Source: Reyranella sp. (GTDB lineage: Bacteria; Pseudomonadota; Alphaproteobacteria; Reyranellales; Reyranellaceae). Taken from it: 17,314 nucleotides of DNA. The notes under the pieces were generated by a model. The model saw only the letters and a program-made list of their open reading frames with translations. It was not told the origin of the DNA and searched no databases. Shown piece by piece: positions 1-7,598 of the stretch. The position numbers were made by a program, and so were the translations under genes. Location: contig JAUXST010000085.1 of NCBI GenBank assembly GCA_030679805.1, positions 1-17,314 of the forward strand. Direction: 5' to 3'. Each line of letters starts with the position of its first letter. Positions within the stretch are counted from its first letter, which is position 1.

Positions 1-18
1 GGGGACTTGGGCCGGGAG

Positions 19-1296
19 TCAGGAGGGGAGTTTGGCCGGGCGGCTTTCGATTCGGCGGAAATAGAAGTGCCCGCCGATGCCCAGGGCCAGGATCAGGAGG
101 CCGAGCAGAAATTCGGTGAGGGTGGGACCCAGCAGGTTGAACAGCGGAGTCGCCGCCAGGTTGAAGCCCAGCATCGAGGCCGCCATGATGGCCAGGCGCA
201 GCCGGAACACGCGGGCGATCTCGGCCCCGCGATAGGAGGTTTGCAGGCGGGTGATCATCGGAATGAAGAAGAACGGCCCGCCGAAGCCCGCGATCAGGCT
301 GGCCAGCATCATGGCCGGCAGCATCCAGGGGTTGGGCAGGGCCCAGACGGCGACGGCGAGCAGGGCGAAGCCGGTGCCCATGGCGACATAGCCCAGGAAC
401 ATCGTGGCCAGCGGCCGGCGGAAGCGGACGCTGCCCGCGATCAGGTTGCCGGCGACATCGCCCGCGCCGCCGACGCCGATGATCAGGCCCAGCGCCGCCA
501 GCCCCTCGAAGTCGAACAGCCGCGGATCGTGCTGCTTCACCATGAGCGCGATACAGAGTTGCAGCGCCACGCTCCACGGCCCGTTGGCGAGCGCATTCAC
601 CAGCAGCAGCGTGCCGATCGTGGGCTCGCGCCGCATCAGGCGGGCGCCGTCCAATAGCGCGTCCCAGACGCCGTGCAGGCCGGCGCGACCGCGCTGCGGC
701 TGGTGGGTGCGGTCGACCAGCCGGTCGCGCACCGCCCAGATCGCCAGGCCCGAGAGCACGAAGCCCAGCGCCGTGACCGAGAGAAAATGAATGACCGGCA
801 GGATCGAGTTCAGCACGGCGGCCAGCATCGGCCCGATCAGGCGCGCCAGCCGCCAGGTGGCGTCGAACAGGCCGTTGATCGCCTGCATGGCGTCGCGGTT
901 GGGCACCAGCACCGGCACCGCCGACTGCAGCGCCGGGGTAAAAACCATGCGCATGGCGGCGATGCCCATCACCGACAGCACCAGCAGCGGGATGGAGACG
1001 CCCCAGACGTAGGCACCGGCCACCGGCAGCAGGGCCAGCACCGCGCTCACGCCCTTCGCCCCGATCATGGCGCGATCGGCCTGCCAGCGGTCGAATACCG
1101 AGGCGCCCAAAAGGCCGACCACGAGCATGGCGCCGTATTGCGCGGCGTTGACGTAGCCCGCGGCATTGCCGATCTGCTCGGCCGCGATCCACACCACGGC
1201 GACGCGGAACAGATCCTCGCCGATGGTGGAAGCGGCGAGGCCCGACCACACGGTCGCGACGGCGGGATCTTTCAGCGGACGGAAAATGGGCAGCAT
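19..1296 (-). CDS. MFS transporter, EntS/MFS_3-like exporter
   Basis: This 425-residue inner-membrane protein consists almost entirely of hydrophobic helices, compatible with the usual 12 membrane segments. A basic cytoplasmic loop around residues 190-226 (RDRLVDRTHQPQR to LMRREP) divides it into two halves, as in the major facilitator superfamily. The N-terminus (residues 1-30, with FRPLKDPAVATVWSGLAAS) is typical of the MFS_3 group that includes the enterobactin exporter EntS. That suggests a proton-driven exporter, but the substrate cannot be read from the sequence. It starts 12 bases after the stop of the serine hydrolase gene and is the last gene of a minus-strand operon. No strong ribosome-binding site precedes the ATG, so translation may depend on the upstream gene. 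The stop lies 18 bases from the window edge and no terminator is visible there. The superfamily is confident and the EntS-like subgroup tentative. Confidence 0.88.
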   Translation of the reverse strand: MLPIFRPLKDPAVATVWSGLAASTIGEDLFRVAVVWIAAEQIGNAAGYVNAAQYGAMLVVGLLGASVFDRWQADRAMIGAKGVSAVLALLPVAGAYVWGVSIPLLVLSVMGIAAMRMVFTPALQSAVPVLVPNRDAMQAINGLFDATWRLARLIGPMLAAVLNSILPVIHFLSVTALGFVLSGLAIWAVRDRLVDRTHQPQRGRAGLHGVWDALLDGARLMRREPTIGTLLLVNALANGPWSVALQLCIALMVKQHDPRLFDFEGLAALGLIIGVGGAGDVAGNLIAGSVRFRRPLATMFLGYVAMGTGFALLAVAVWALPNPWMLPAMMLASLIAGFGGPFFFIPMITRLQTSYRGAEIARVFRLRLAIMAASMLGFNLAATPLFNLLGPTLTEFLLGLLILALGIGGHFYFRRIESRPAKLPS

Positions 1297-1308
1297 CAGA
1301 TGCTTAGC

Positions 1309-2529
1309 TCAGCGGACCCAGACTCCGCCGTCCTTGTTCTTGTAGTCGAGGGACAGATACGCCGCGTCGACCAGCGGCTGGCCGCGGCCGTTCATCAGCA
1401 GGCCGGGGCCCATGCGGTTCATGGTGTAGCCGAAGGAGAGGCCGGCCGCCGGGTCGGCGAAACCGAGCGAGCCGCCGGCACCGACATGGCCGAAGGCGGC
1501 GCTGCCCAGGATGACGCTGTCGCAATCCTCGCCGAACAGTTTGGCGCCCAGGCTGCGCCGACGGTTGTCCATCGACTTCATGAAGCCCAGTGCAAAGCGC
1601 GTCGGGATGCGCAGCGTGGCATCGTCATGCGTGGCCATCGAGACTTCGCCCATGCGGGCGAGTGTCCTGCCATCGACAAGCTTGCCGCCGCCATTGGCGA
1701 GCGGCGCATACATGCCCGCTAGCCCGCGGGCGTTGGTGATGCCGTTGGCCGCGCCGATCTCCGCGGCATGGCCGGCGCGGGTGTTGGCGCCGCCGCCCAT
1801 GAACGCGCCAATGTTGAAGAAGAACAGAGCGGCCGTGGATTGCCGGTTGGTGGCGAGGTCGAGCAGAAACGGCGTCTTCATGTCTTCGGCCTTGTAGACA
1901 TGCGGCAGGACCGGTGCGACGCGCGGTTCGATCTCTTCCGGCAGGCCGATCCAGAAATCGAGGCCCAGCGGCTGGGCGACCTCCTCCTGGAAGAACGTGC
2001 CGAGCGATTTTCCGCTGGCGCGCCGCACCATCTCGCCCACCGTCCAGCCGAAGGTGACGCCGTGATAGCCGTTGCGCGTGCCGGGCACCCAGAACGGCTC
2101 CTCGTCGGCCAGCCGCCCGGTCATGTAGGTCCAGTCGTAGGGCCCGTCGTCCTTCACCTTGGCGCGCAGCGCCGGCACGCCGGCGGAATGGTCGAGCATC
2201 ATGCGCGTGGTGACGTGCTGCTTGCCGTGCTGGCCGAACTCCGGCCACAGCTCGACCACCGGCGCGTCGAGGTCGAGCTTGCCGCGACTCGCAAGGACAT
2301 GAGCGCAGAGCGCCGTGGCGCCCTTGGTGCAGGAGAACACGATGCTCACCGTGTCCTGCTTCCATGGCGTCCCAGTCTTGGGATCGGCGATGCCGCCCCA
2401 CAGATCGACCACGGTTTCGCCGCCCATCGTCAGGCAGACCGAGGCGCCGATCTCGCCGTTGGCCTCGAAGTTCTTCTCGAAGGCTTCGGCGACACGCTCG
2501 AAGCCGGGTTTGCAGGTACCTTCTATCAT
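1309..2529 (-). CDS. Serine hydrolase, beta-lactamase (class C)/esterase family
   Basis: This 406-residue protein belongs to the penicillin-binding-protein-like serine hydrolase family (Pfam Beta-lactamase; EstB-type esterases, class C-like enzymes). The SxxK nucleophile motif is Ser66-Cys-Thr-Lys69 in VFSCTKGA. A YHGVTFGW segment occupies the place of the second-motif tyrosine, and HVGAGGSLGF near the C-terminus replaces the KTG box, as is common in the esterase branch. No signal peptide is visible, so it is probably cytoplasmic and acts on small esters, amides or lactones rather than on peptidoglycan. The ATG at 2529 is chosen because it overlaps the upstream esterase stop as ATGA and because family similarity starts there. 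The frame stays open upstream to 3018, but that stretch is the shadow of the esterase gene. It is the third gene of the operon; the substrate is unknown. Confidence 0.9.
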   Translation of the reverse strand: MIEGTCKPGFERVAEAFEKNFEANGEIGASVCLTMGGETVVDLWGGIADPKTGTPWKQDTVSIVFSCTKGATALCAHVLASRGKLDLDAPVVELWPEFGQHGKQHVTTRMMLDHSAGVPALRAKVKDDGPYDWTYMTGRLADEEPFWVPGTRNGYHGVTFGWTVGEMVRRASGKSLGTFFQEEVAQPLGLDFWIGLPEEIEPRVAPVLPHVYKAEDMKTPFLLDLATNRQSTAALFFFNIGAFMGGGANTRAGHAAEIGAANGITNARGLAGMYAPLANGGGKLVDGRTLARMGEVSMATHDDATLRIPTRFALGFMKSMDNRRRSLGAKLFGEDCDSVILGSAAFGHVGAGGSLGFADPAAGLSFGYTMNRMGPGLLMNGRGQPLVDAAYLSLDYKNKDGGVWVR

Positions 2530-3206
2530 TTCGGGACCGGCAGCTTGAAGACTTCGAGCAGGAAGCGCGCGGCATGGCTCAGCGCGCTTTCGTTGATGCC
2601 GTGGCCGACGCCCTCGGCGATGTGGACGGCGACCGCGACATTGTTCTGCCCCAGTGTTTCGGCCGCTCGCTCGGTCAACACGTGCGGCAGCATCTCGTCG
2701 CTGTCGCCGTGCGCCAGCAGAATTGGCGGCCGCGACTTGATCTCTGCCTGCAGCACCTCGGGACCGGCCAGCATGCCGGAGAAGCCGACGATGCCGGCGA
2801 GCGGCCTGGCGCGGCGCAGACCCACATGCAGCGCCATCATGGTGCCTTGGCTGAAGCCGACCAGCGCGGTCTTCGATTCGTCGAGCCCATACTGCGCCAT
2901 GGTGTCGTCGAGGAAGGCATCGATCAGGGGGGCGGCACTGCGCACGCCGGCAAGCGTCAGCGCCGGCTCGAGGCGGGAGATACCGAACCACTGGTAGCCG
3001 AAGGGATTGCCCTCGCAAGGGTAGGGCGCGTTGGGCGCGTGGAACACCACGTCGGGCATCAGGGGCGCCAGTACCGGGGCGAGGCCGATCAGGTCGTTGC
3101 CGTCGGCGCCGTAGCCATGCAGCAGGATCACGAGATGGCCGGGCTCGCCCTCGCCTTGCGGGCCGTAGCTGGCACCTTCGAGCTTGATCGTCGCGGGCTT
3201 GGTCAT
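2526..3206 (-). CDS. Alpha/beta hydrolase, phospholipase/carboxylesterase family
   Basis: This 226-residue alpha/beta-hydrolase has the normal length for the phospholipase/carboxylesterase (Abhydrolase_2) family. The oxyanion-hole segment is LLHGYGADGNDL (residues 29-39), the nucleophile elbow is GFSQG with Ser119, the acid is Asp170 in HGDSDEMLP, and the base is His202 in GVGHGI. All three members of the triad are therefore present. It lacks a signal peptide and is probably a cytoplasmic esterase or lysophospholipase-like enzyme; the substrate cannot be told. The ATG at 3206 overlaps the AlkA stop (ATGA), and its own stop overlaps the start of the serine hydrolase in the same way. This indicates translational coupling within one transcript. 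Confidence 0.92.
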   Translation of the reverse strand: MTKPATIKLEGASYGPQGEGEPGHLVILLHGYGADGNDLIGLAPVLAPLMPDVVFHAPNAPYPCEGNPFGYQWFGISRLEPALTLAGVRSAAPLIDAFLDDTMAQYGLDESKTALVGFSQGTMMALHVGLRRARPLAGIVGFSGMLAGPEVLQAEIKSRPPILLAHGDSDEMLPHVLTERAAETLGQNNVAVAVHIAEGVGHGINESALSHAARFLLEVFKLPVPK

Positions 3207-3880
3207 TTGGCAGTCGTCCTCACCTTGATGTCTTCCTTGAGGGGTTTGGGCCCCCAGTCCGGCATGCTGCGGCGATAGTGCCAGAGCAGCAGTGCCGCAG
3301 CACTGCGCCATGGCCGCCAGGCCTCGGCGATTTTTAGAAGCCGCTTTGCGTCGGGCCGCTTGCGCAGACGCTTGAGATGTTGCGCCGCCACGACCAGCCC
3401 GAGATCGAGCCCCGGCATGATGTCGGGCCGGCTGTGCGCGAACATCAGGTAGATCTCGGCGGTCCACGGGCCGATGCCCTTGGCCTGGGTCAGCATGGCG
3501 ATGGCCGCGGTGTCGTCGAGATCGTCGAGGGCGGCGAAATCGATGCGGCCCTCGACGACATCGGTGGCGAGGCTGCGGCCATAGCGCACCTTGGCAGCCG
3601 ACAGGCCGACGGCGCGCAGCTGCTCGTCGCTTTGCGCCATGAAGTCCGCTGGCTCCATCGACGGCACCGCCGCCTCGAGCCGCAGCCAGATGCTGCGTGC
3701 GGCGTGGACCGAGACCTGCTGGCCCACGATCGAGCGCATCAGGCCGCCGAACCCTCTCGGCATCTCGCGCCGCACCGGATGGCCCACCTCCTTCAGCACG
3801 CGCGCGAAATCCGCGTCGGCGCGCGCGAGGTGATGCATCGCTTTCTTGAGGTTCGCGTCGTCGAGGATGATCCTGCTCAC
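3203..3880 (-). CDS. alkA: DNA-3-methyladenine glycosylase II (AlkA-like, HhH-GPD)
   Basis: This is a helix-hairpin-helix GPD-superfamily DNA glycosylase that removes alkylated bases such as 3-methyladenine in base-excision repair. Visible motifs are the RSIVGQQVSVHAA helix, the hairpin LTQAKGIGPWTAEIYLMF, and the GPD-loop segment PDIMPGLDLGL. In that loop, the Asp after GL aligns with the catalytic Asp of the AGDLAL motif common in relatives. It has the short form (about 225 residues) and lacks the N-terminal domain of E. coli AlkA. Two starts are possible: GTG at 3880 (chosen because it leaves a promoter-sized gap to the divergent gene) or ATG at 3937, which adds 19 residues (MSPHDRN...). 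It is the first gene of the operon, overlapping the esterase by ATGA. There is no adjacent ada gene, so an adaptive-response link is not visible. Confidence 0.88.
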   Translation of the reverse strand: MSRIILDDANLKKAMHHLARADADFARVLKEVGHPVRREMPRGFGGLMRSIVGQQVSVHAARSIWLRLEAAVPSMEPADFMAQSDEQLRAVGLSAAKVRYGRSLATDVVEGRIDFAALDDLDDTAAIAMLTQAKGIGPWTAEIYLMFAHSRPDIMPGLDLGLVVAAQHLKRLRKRPDAKRLLKIAEAWRPWRSAAALLLWHYRRSMPDWGPKPLKEDIKVRTTAK

Positions 3881-3940
3881 GTGCTCGGCATAGCACGCGG
3901 CGGCGCGGGACTGTAAGTTCCGATCGTGTGGAGACATGAC

Positions 3941-4726
3941 GTGACCGGAAAACTTCCCAACCTGCACGCCAGAATGCTCGACCGTGTCGTTGCCGTGCTG
4001 CAGGACGACTTGCGATTCGACGCTCTTCTGGCTGGCGGCTCTCTCGTTACTGGCGGTTTCGACGAGCAGTCGGATCTCGACTTGATCCTGGTCGTCCGCA
4101 CCGAGGTGCAGGCCGCCGTGATGGTGGAGCGCCGTAGTTTTGCCGCGGGTTTGGGCGAGTTATTGGCGGCGTTCACCGGCGAGCATGTCGGCGAACCGCG
4201 TTTGCTGATCTGTCTGTATGGTCCGCCGCTACTGCATGTCGATCTGAAGTTCGTTGCCGCGAACGACCTCGGTAGCTTCTCGGAACGTCCTCTCGTCCTG
4301 TGGGCGCGTGACGACACCGGTCTTCGACGGCGCCTCGATGCGGTGGAGATCGCGCCTGCGGGCCGCACTGCCCAGTGGTTCGAAGATCGCACGTGGCTCT
4401 GGCTGCATTACAGCACCACCAAAATGCGGCGCGGCGAATATTTCGAGGCGCTGAGCGGGCTCGATTTCTTCCGCGACATCGTGCTGGGGCCGATGTTGAG
4501 GCGGAACGCCGGTGAGCGGCCGCGCGGCCTGCGTCGCATTGAGGGCAGCCTTGGCGCGCGCGACCGTCTGCTACCGACGCTGGCGGCTTACGACCGCGCC
4601 GCGATCGCCGAAGCGCTGCGTCGAACCACTGCCCTATACATGGAACTGCGCGCGGCCGATCCGCCACCAGCGCCGACTGCGCACATGCCGCAGGCGCTGC
4701 TCGACTACATCGACGAGCGGCAATGA
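3941..4726 (+). CDS. Nucleotidyltransferase-fold (MNT/aminoglycoside adenylyltransferase-like) protein
   Basis: This protein of about 261 residues has a polymerase-beta-type nucleotidyltransferase fold. The signature is AGGSLVTGGFDEQSDLDLIL: GGS at 32-34, then the metal-binding pair Asp45-x-Asp47. A third acidic residue follows in LLHVDLKF. The helical C-terminal half (from about WFEDRTWLWLHY) resembles that of lincosamide and aminoglycoside nucleotidyltransferases. It probably transfers an NMP to a small molecule or protein, but the acceptor is unknown. The GTG at 3941 is preferred because GGAGA lies at the right distance upstream; a GTG at 3926 and an ATG at 3974 are alternatives. Its stop overlaps the gluQ start as ATGA, which ties it to a tRNA-modifying enzyme. 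Calling it an antibiotic-resistance gene would go beyond the evidence. Confidence 0.8.
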   Translation: MTGKLPNLHARMLDRVVAVLQDDLRFDALLAGGSLVTGGFDEQSDLDLILVVRTEVQAAVMVERRSFAAGLGELLAAFTGEHVGEPRLLICLYGPPLLHVDLKFVAANDLGSFSERPLVLWARDDTGLRRRLDAVEIAPAGRTAQWFEDRTWLWLHYSTTKMRRGEYFEALSGLDFFRDIVLGPMLRRNAGERPRGLRRIEGSLGARDRLLPTLAAYDRAAIAEALRRTTALYMELRAADPPPAPTAHMPQALLDYIDERQ

Positions 4727-5589
4727 CGGTCGTCACGCGTTTCGCTCCCAGCCCGACCGGCCTGTTGCATCTCGGTAGTGCCTACTCGGCGCTGGTCGCC
4801 TGGACCCGGGCGTGCGAGGCGGGCGGCCGGTTCCTGGTGCGCATCGAGGACACCGACATCCGCCGCTGCCGGCGCGAATACGAGACCGAGATCCTGCGGG
4901 ACTTGAAATGGCTCGGCCTCGACTGGGACGGCGAAGTGCGGCGCCAGTCGGATCACTTCACCGACTACGGCCGCGAACTGGACCGGCTGGGCGACCGCGG
5001 CCTGGTTTATCCCTGCTTCTGCAGCCGCGCCGAGATCGAGCGCGAGATCGCTGCGTCCGCCAGCGCTCCGCAAGCCGCGCTCCACGGGCCCGACGGGCCT
5101 CTTTATCCCGGCACCTGCCGGCATCTGGCGCCCGCCGAACGCAAGCGGCGCATCGCGGCTGGCCGCGAGTTCTGCATGCGGCTCGATGCGGCGCGTGCCG
5201 CCGTCGCCGCGGGACCCTACGACTTCGTCGACGAGGGCCGCGGGCGGATCGAAGGCCAGCCGCTGCTGATGGGCGACTTCGTCCTGGCCCGCAAGGATAC
5301 GCCGACCAGCTACCACCTCGCCGTCACGGTCGACGATCACCTGCAGGGCGTGACCCTGGTGACGCGCGGCGCGGACATCCTGCCCTCCGCCCATGTCCAC
5401 GTCCTGCTGCAGCGCCTGCTGGGCTACGCAACGCCGCTTTATGCCCATCACCCGCTGATCACGGACGCGACCGGCCGCCGTCTGGCCAAACGCGACCGGG
5501 ATTTGACCGTGCAATCGCTGCGCGAAAGAGGCGTCAGTCCGGCAGAAGTGCGCCGGCGCGCACTGGCGGCGGCGGGCAGGCAGGCCTAG
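4723..5589 (+). CDS. gluQ: Glutamyl-Q tRNA(Asp) synthetase
   Basis: This 288-residue enzyme is a truncated relative of glutamyl-tRNA synthetase that keeps only the catalytic domain. In the known family it activates glutamate and attaches it to queuosine at position 34 of tRNA(Asp). The ATP-binding HIGH-like motif is HLGS (residues 16-19) after RFAPSPTGLL. The family block RIEDTD is at 40-45. A zinc site is formed by Cys98-Phe-Cys100 and Cys132 (YPGTCRH). The KMSKS counterpart is RLAKRD (253-258). No anticodon-binding domain follows, which separates it from GltX and fits the length of about 290-300 residues. It is the second gene of the plus-strand run, overlapping the nucleotidyltransferase gene by ATGA and followed 9 bases later by the Rieske gene. 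Confidence 0.95.
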   Translation: MTVVTRFAPSPTGLLHLGSAYSALVAWTRACEAGGRFLVRIEDTDIRRCRREYETEILRDLKWLGLDWDGEVRRQSDHFTDYGRELDRLGDRGLVYPCFCSRAEIEREIAASASAPQAALHGPDGPLYPGTCRHLAPAERKRRIAAGREFCMRLDAARAAVAAGPYDFVDEGRGRIEGQPLLMGDFVLARKDTPTSYHLAVTVDDHLQGVTLVTRGADILPSAHVHVLLQRLLGYATPLYAHHPLITDATGRRLAKRDRDLTVQSLRERGVSPAEVRRRALAAAGRQA

Positions 5590-5598
5590 CATTCGATT

Positions 5599-6756
5599 AT
5601 GGACCGAACCGAAGAACTGGCCGTCGGGAGGCGGCTGCTCGGCCATATCGATGGCCGAACCACCGATCTCGCGGACTCCCTGTTCCGCAACCGCGTGATC
5701 GCCTACTCCTGCCGCGAGCGCGCCCGTCTCGAGCGCGACCGGCTGTTCCGCGACCAGCCGATGTTCATGGGGCTTTCGGCGCGCCTCGCCAAACCAGGCG
5801 ACTACCTCACCGAGGACGTGGCCGGCATGCCGGTGCTGATGACGCGCGGCGTCGACGGCAGCGTCAGGGCCTTCGCCAACATCTGCCGCCATCGCGGCGC
5901 GCCGGTGGCCGAAGGCTGCGGCAACGCGCGGGCCTTCACCTGCCCCTATCACGCCTGGACCTACGATCTCGCCGGCAAGCTGCTGGGCACGACCGACAAG
6001 GTGGGCTTCGCCGGCCTCGATCTCGACGCCCACGGTCTGGTGCGGCTGCCGGCGGCGGAGAAGCATGGCATGCTGTTCGTGCGGCCCAAGCCCGTGCAAC
6101 AGGACGAGAGTCCCGAGATCGACGTCGACGGCAATCTTGGCGCGATCGCGCCGGACCTCGCGGCGCTCAAGCTCGAGACCTATCCGATGTTCTCGGTCGA
6201 TGTCGTGAAGCCGCGCATCAACTGGAAGTTCGCCATCGATACCTTCCTCGAGGTCTATCACGTCCCGTACCTGCACCGGAAAACCATCGGGCCGTACTTC
6301 ATCGGCAATGTCGGCACCTTCGACGGCGCCGGCCTGCACGGCCGCATGTGCGTGGCACGGACCTCGATCGATGCGGTGCGCGGCCTGCCCGAAGCCGAGC
6401 GCAACTACCGCCCGCACGTCATCTCGATCTACCAGCTCTTCCCCAACACCATCCTGATCTTTCAGGTCGACCACATCGAAATCTGGCGCGCCTTCCCTGG
6501 CCGCGACGACCCCAGCCATTGCGAGGTCGAGTTGACGATCTACCGGCCGGCTGACACCGACAAACCGGATGCCTATTGGGAGAAGAACCGCGACATCGCC
6601 ATCCGCACCGTGATGGAAGAGGATTTCCCGCTGGGCGAACGCATGCAGATCGGCTTCGAATCGGGCGCGTCAGAGGAAGTGATCTACGGCCGCAACGAGC
6701 CCTCCCTGGTCCACTTCCACAGCTCGATCCGCAACGCCCTCGGAGTCCCGGCTTGA
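5599..6756 (+). CDS. Rieske [2Fe-2S] aromatic-ring-hydroxylating-type oxygenase, alpha subunit
   Basis: This 385-residue Rieske non-heme iron oxygenase subunit carries its [2Fe-2S] ligands in Cys96-Arg-His98 and Cys115-Pro-Tyr-His118 (NICRHRGAP, then TCPYHAWTY). The mononuclear iron site is in NWKFAIDTFLEVYHVPYLH, with His221 and His226. Glu218 occupies the usual bridging-Asp position (D-x2-H), a variation also known in carnitine and other quaternary-ammonium monooxygenases. The enzyme would use electrons from a reductase to hydroxylate or demethylate an organic substrate. No reductase, ferredoxin or beta subunit lies in the window, so the partner must be encoded elsewhere. Its stop overlaps the TTG start of the SDR-like gene, so the two products are likely made together. 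The substrate is unknown; homotrimeric RHO-alpha types fit because no beta subunit is adjacent. Confidence 0.92.
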   Translation: MDRTEELAVGRRLLGHIDGRTTDLADSLFRNRVIAYSCRERARLERDRLFRDQPMFMGLSARLAKPGDYLTEDVAGMPVLMTRGVDGSVRAFANICRHRGAPVAEGCGNARAFTCPYHAWTYDLAGKLLGTTDKVGFAGLDLDAHGLVRLPAAEKHGMLFVRPKPVQQDESPEIDVDGNLGAIAPDLAALKLETYPMFSVDVVKPRINWKFAIDTFLEVYHVPYLHRKTIGPYFIGNVGTFDGAGLHGRMCVARTSIDAVRGLPEAERNYRPHVISIYQLFPNTILIFQVDHIEIWRAFPGRDDPSHCEVELTIYRPADTDKPDAYWEKNRDIAIRTVMEEDFPLGERMQIGFESGASEEVIYGRNEPSLVHFHSSIRNALGVPA

Positions 6757-7538
6757 CGCCAGCCGGGCGGCTGCCCGATTTCCCGACGGGCGGCTGCGCG
6801 GTGGTGATCGGCGGATCGGGCGGCATCGGCCGTGCCATTGCCGTCCAGCTTGCCGAACGCGGCTGCGACGTGGCGCTGAGTTACTTCAAGGGCAGCGCGC
6901 GGGCCGACGAGACGGCGTCGCTGATCCGCAGTGCCGGCCAGGAGGTGCATGTCGGCCGGGTCGATCTGCGCGAGGAAGCCGAGGTGCGCCGCTTCGTCGA
7001 CCAGGCGGCGGAACATTTCGGCGGCGTGCACACGGCGATCTATGCTGCCGGGCCCTACATCCCGATGCGCTTCATCAGCCAGCAGCCGGCCGCGGCCTTC
7101 CGCGAGGTCATGGAGCACGACACCTTCGGCTGCTTCAACTTGATCCAGGCGGTGTTACCGCATCTGCGCACGGCCAAGGGCAGTTTTGTCGCCCTCGTGA
7201 CGCCGGCCATCCGCCGCTACGCCACCCGCGACATCCTGAGCGCCGCGCCCAAGGCTGCGATCGAGGCGCTGGTGAAGGGCCTGGCAGCGGAGGAGGGCCG
7301 ATTCGGCGTGCGCGCCAATGCGGTCGGCGTCGGTGTCATCACCGACGGGCTCTATCATGCGCTGGTGGAGAGCGGCGACTTCGATCAGCGCTTCCTCGAC
7401 GCCTCGCGCCAGGTCATGGCATTGAAGCGTCTCGGCACGGCCGACGAGGTCGCCGAGGGCGTGGCCTTCCTCGCCTCCTCACGCGCCCGCTGGATCACGG
7501 GCCAGACCCTGATGGTCGACGGTGGGTATGCCCTTTGA
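6753..7538 (+). CDS. SDR-family protein with degenerate catalytic tetrad
   Basis: This 261-residue short-chain dehydrogenase/reductase-fold protein has a clear Rossmann cofactor motif, IGGSGGIGRA (19-28), and a normal C-terminus (ITGQTLMVDGGYAL). The catalytic residues are unusual. The NNAG box reads YAAG (97-100), the helix-4 Asn is Asp123, the Ser position is Thr150, and the Tyr of YxxxK is Ser163, leaving only Lys167. It also lacks the Tyr-x6-Lys spacing of enoyl reductases. It may bind NAD(P) without normal oxidoreductase activity, or use other residues. A TTG at 6753 is chosen as the start: it overlaps the Rieske stop (TTGA), follows a GGAG at suitable spacing, and no ATG or GTG precedes the cofactor motif. 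Translational coupling to the oxygenase suggests a joint pathway or complex. Confidence 0.85.
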   Translation: MTPAGRLPDFPTGGCAVVIGGSGGIGRAIAVQLAERGCDVALSYFKGSARADETASLIRSAGQEVHVGRVDLREEAEVRRFVDQAAEHFGGVHTAIYAAGPYIPMRFISQQPAAAFREVMEHDTFGCFNLIQAVLPHLRTAKGSFVALVTPAIRRYATRDILSAAPKAAIEALVKGLAAEEGRFGVRANAVGVGVITDGLYHALVESGDFDQRFLDASRQVMALKRLGTADEVAEGVAFLASSRARWITGQTLMVDGGYAL

Positions 7539-7559
7539 AAAGACTACAGCCGCTCATCT

Positions 7560-7591
7560 TCCTCTCCCCATGATAGCGTGGTTGGAGAGGA
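7560..7591 (+). promoter_or_regulatory. Hairpin whose 3' arm is a Shine-Dalgarno sequence
   Basis: TCCTCTCC at 7560-7567 is perfectly complementary to GGAGAGGA at 7584-7591. Inside, CCA (7568-7570) can pair with TGG (7579-7581). The purine-rich 3' arm is an excellent Shine-Dalgarno sequence, placed 7 bases before a GTG at 7599. If the RNA folds this way the ribosome site is masked, as in translational attenuators or thermosensor-like leaders. No T-run follows, so it is not an intrinsic terminator for the SDR gene ending at 7538. Function is inferred only. Confidence 0.35.
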
Positions 7592-7598
7592 GCACGAC

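Noticed and set aside
2530..3018. N-terminal extension of the serine hydrolase frame
   Set aside because: It lies within the esterase gene in another frame; the ATG at 2529 with ATGA overlap and the family start are clearly better.
3880..3897. CGTGCT/AGCACG dyad at the AlkA start
   Set aside because: The 6-bp arms are frequent by chance in this GC-rich sequence, and the dyad may lie inside the coding region if the ATG at 3937 is used.
3941..4726. Antibiotic-resistance adenylyltransferase
   Set aside because: Only the general nucleotidyltransferase fold is visible; the gene is coupled to gluQ, and no mobile element or other resistance gene is present.
4705..6519. A 604-residue open frame on the minus strand opposite gluQ and the Rieske gene
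   Set aside because: It is antisense to two well-supported genes, and its Asp/Val/Arg/Gly-rich composition is typical of reverse-strand shadows in GC-rich DNA.
4812..6554. A 580-residue plus-strand frame spanning gluQ and the Rieske gene
   Set aside because: It is an Arg/Pro-rich shadow in another frame with no recognisable domain.
7535..7563. TTGAAA as a -35 box before the 7599/7631 frames
   Set aside because: No acceptable -10 hexamer occurs 16-18 bases downstream.
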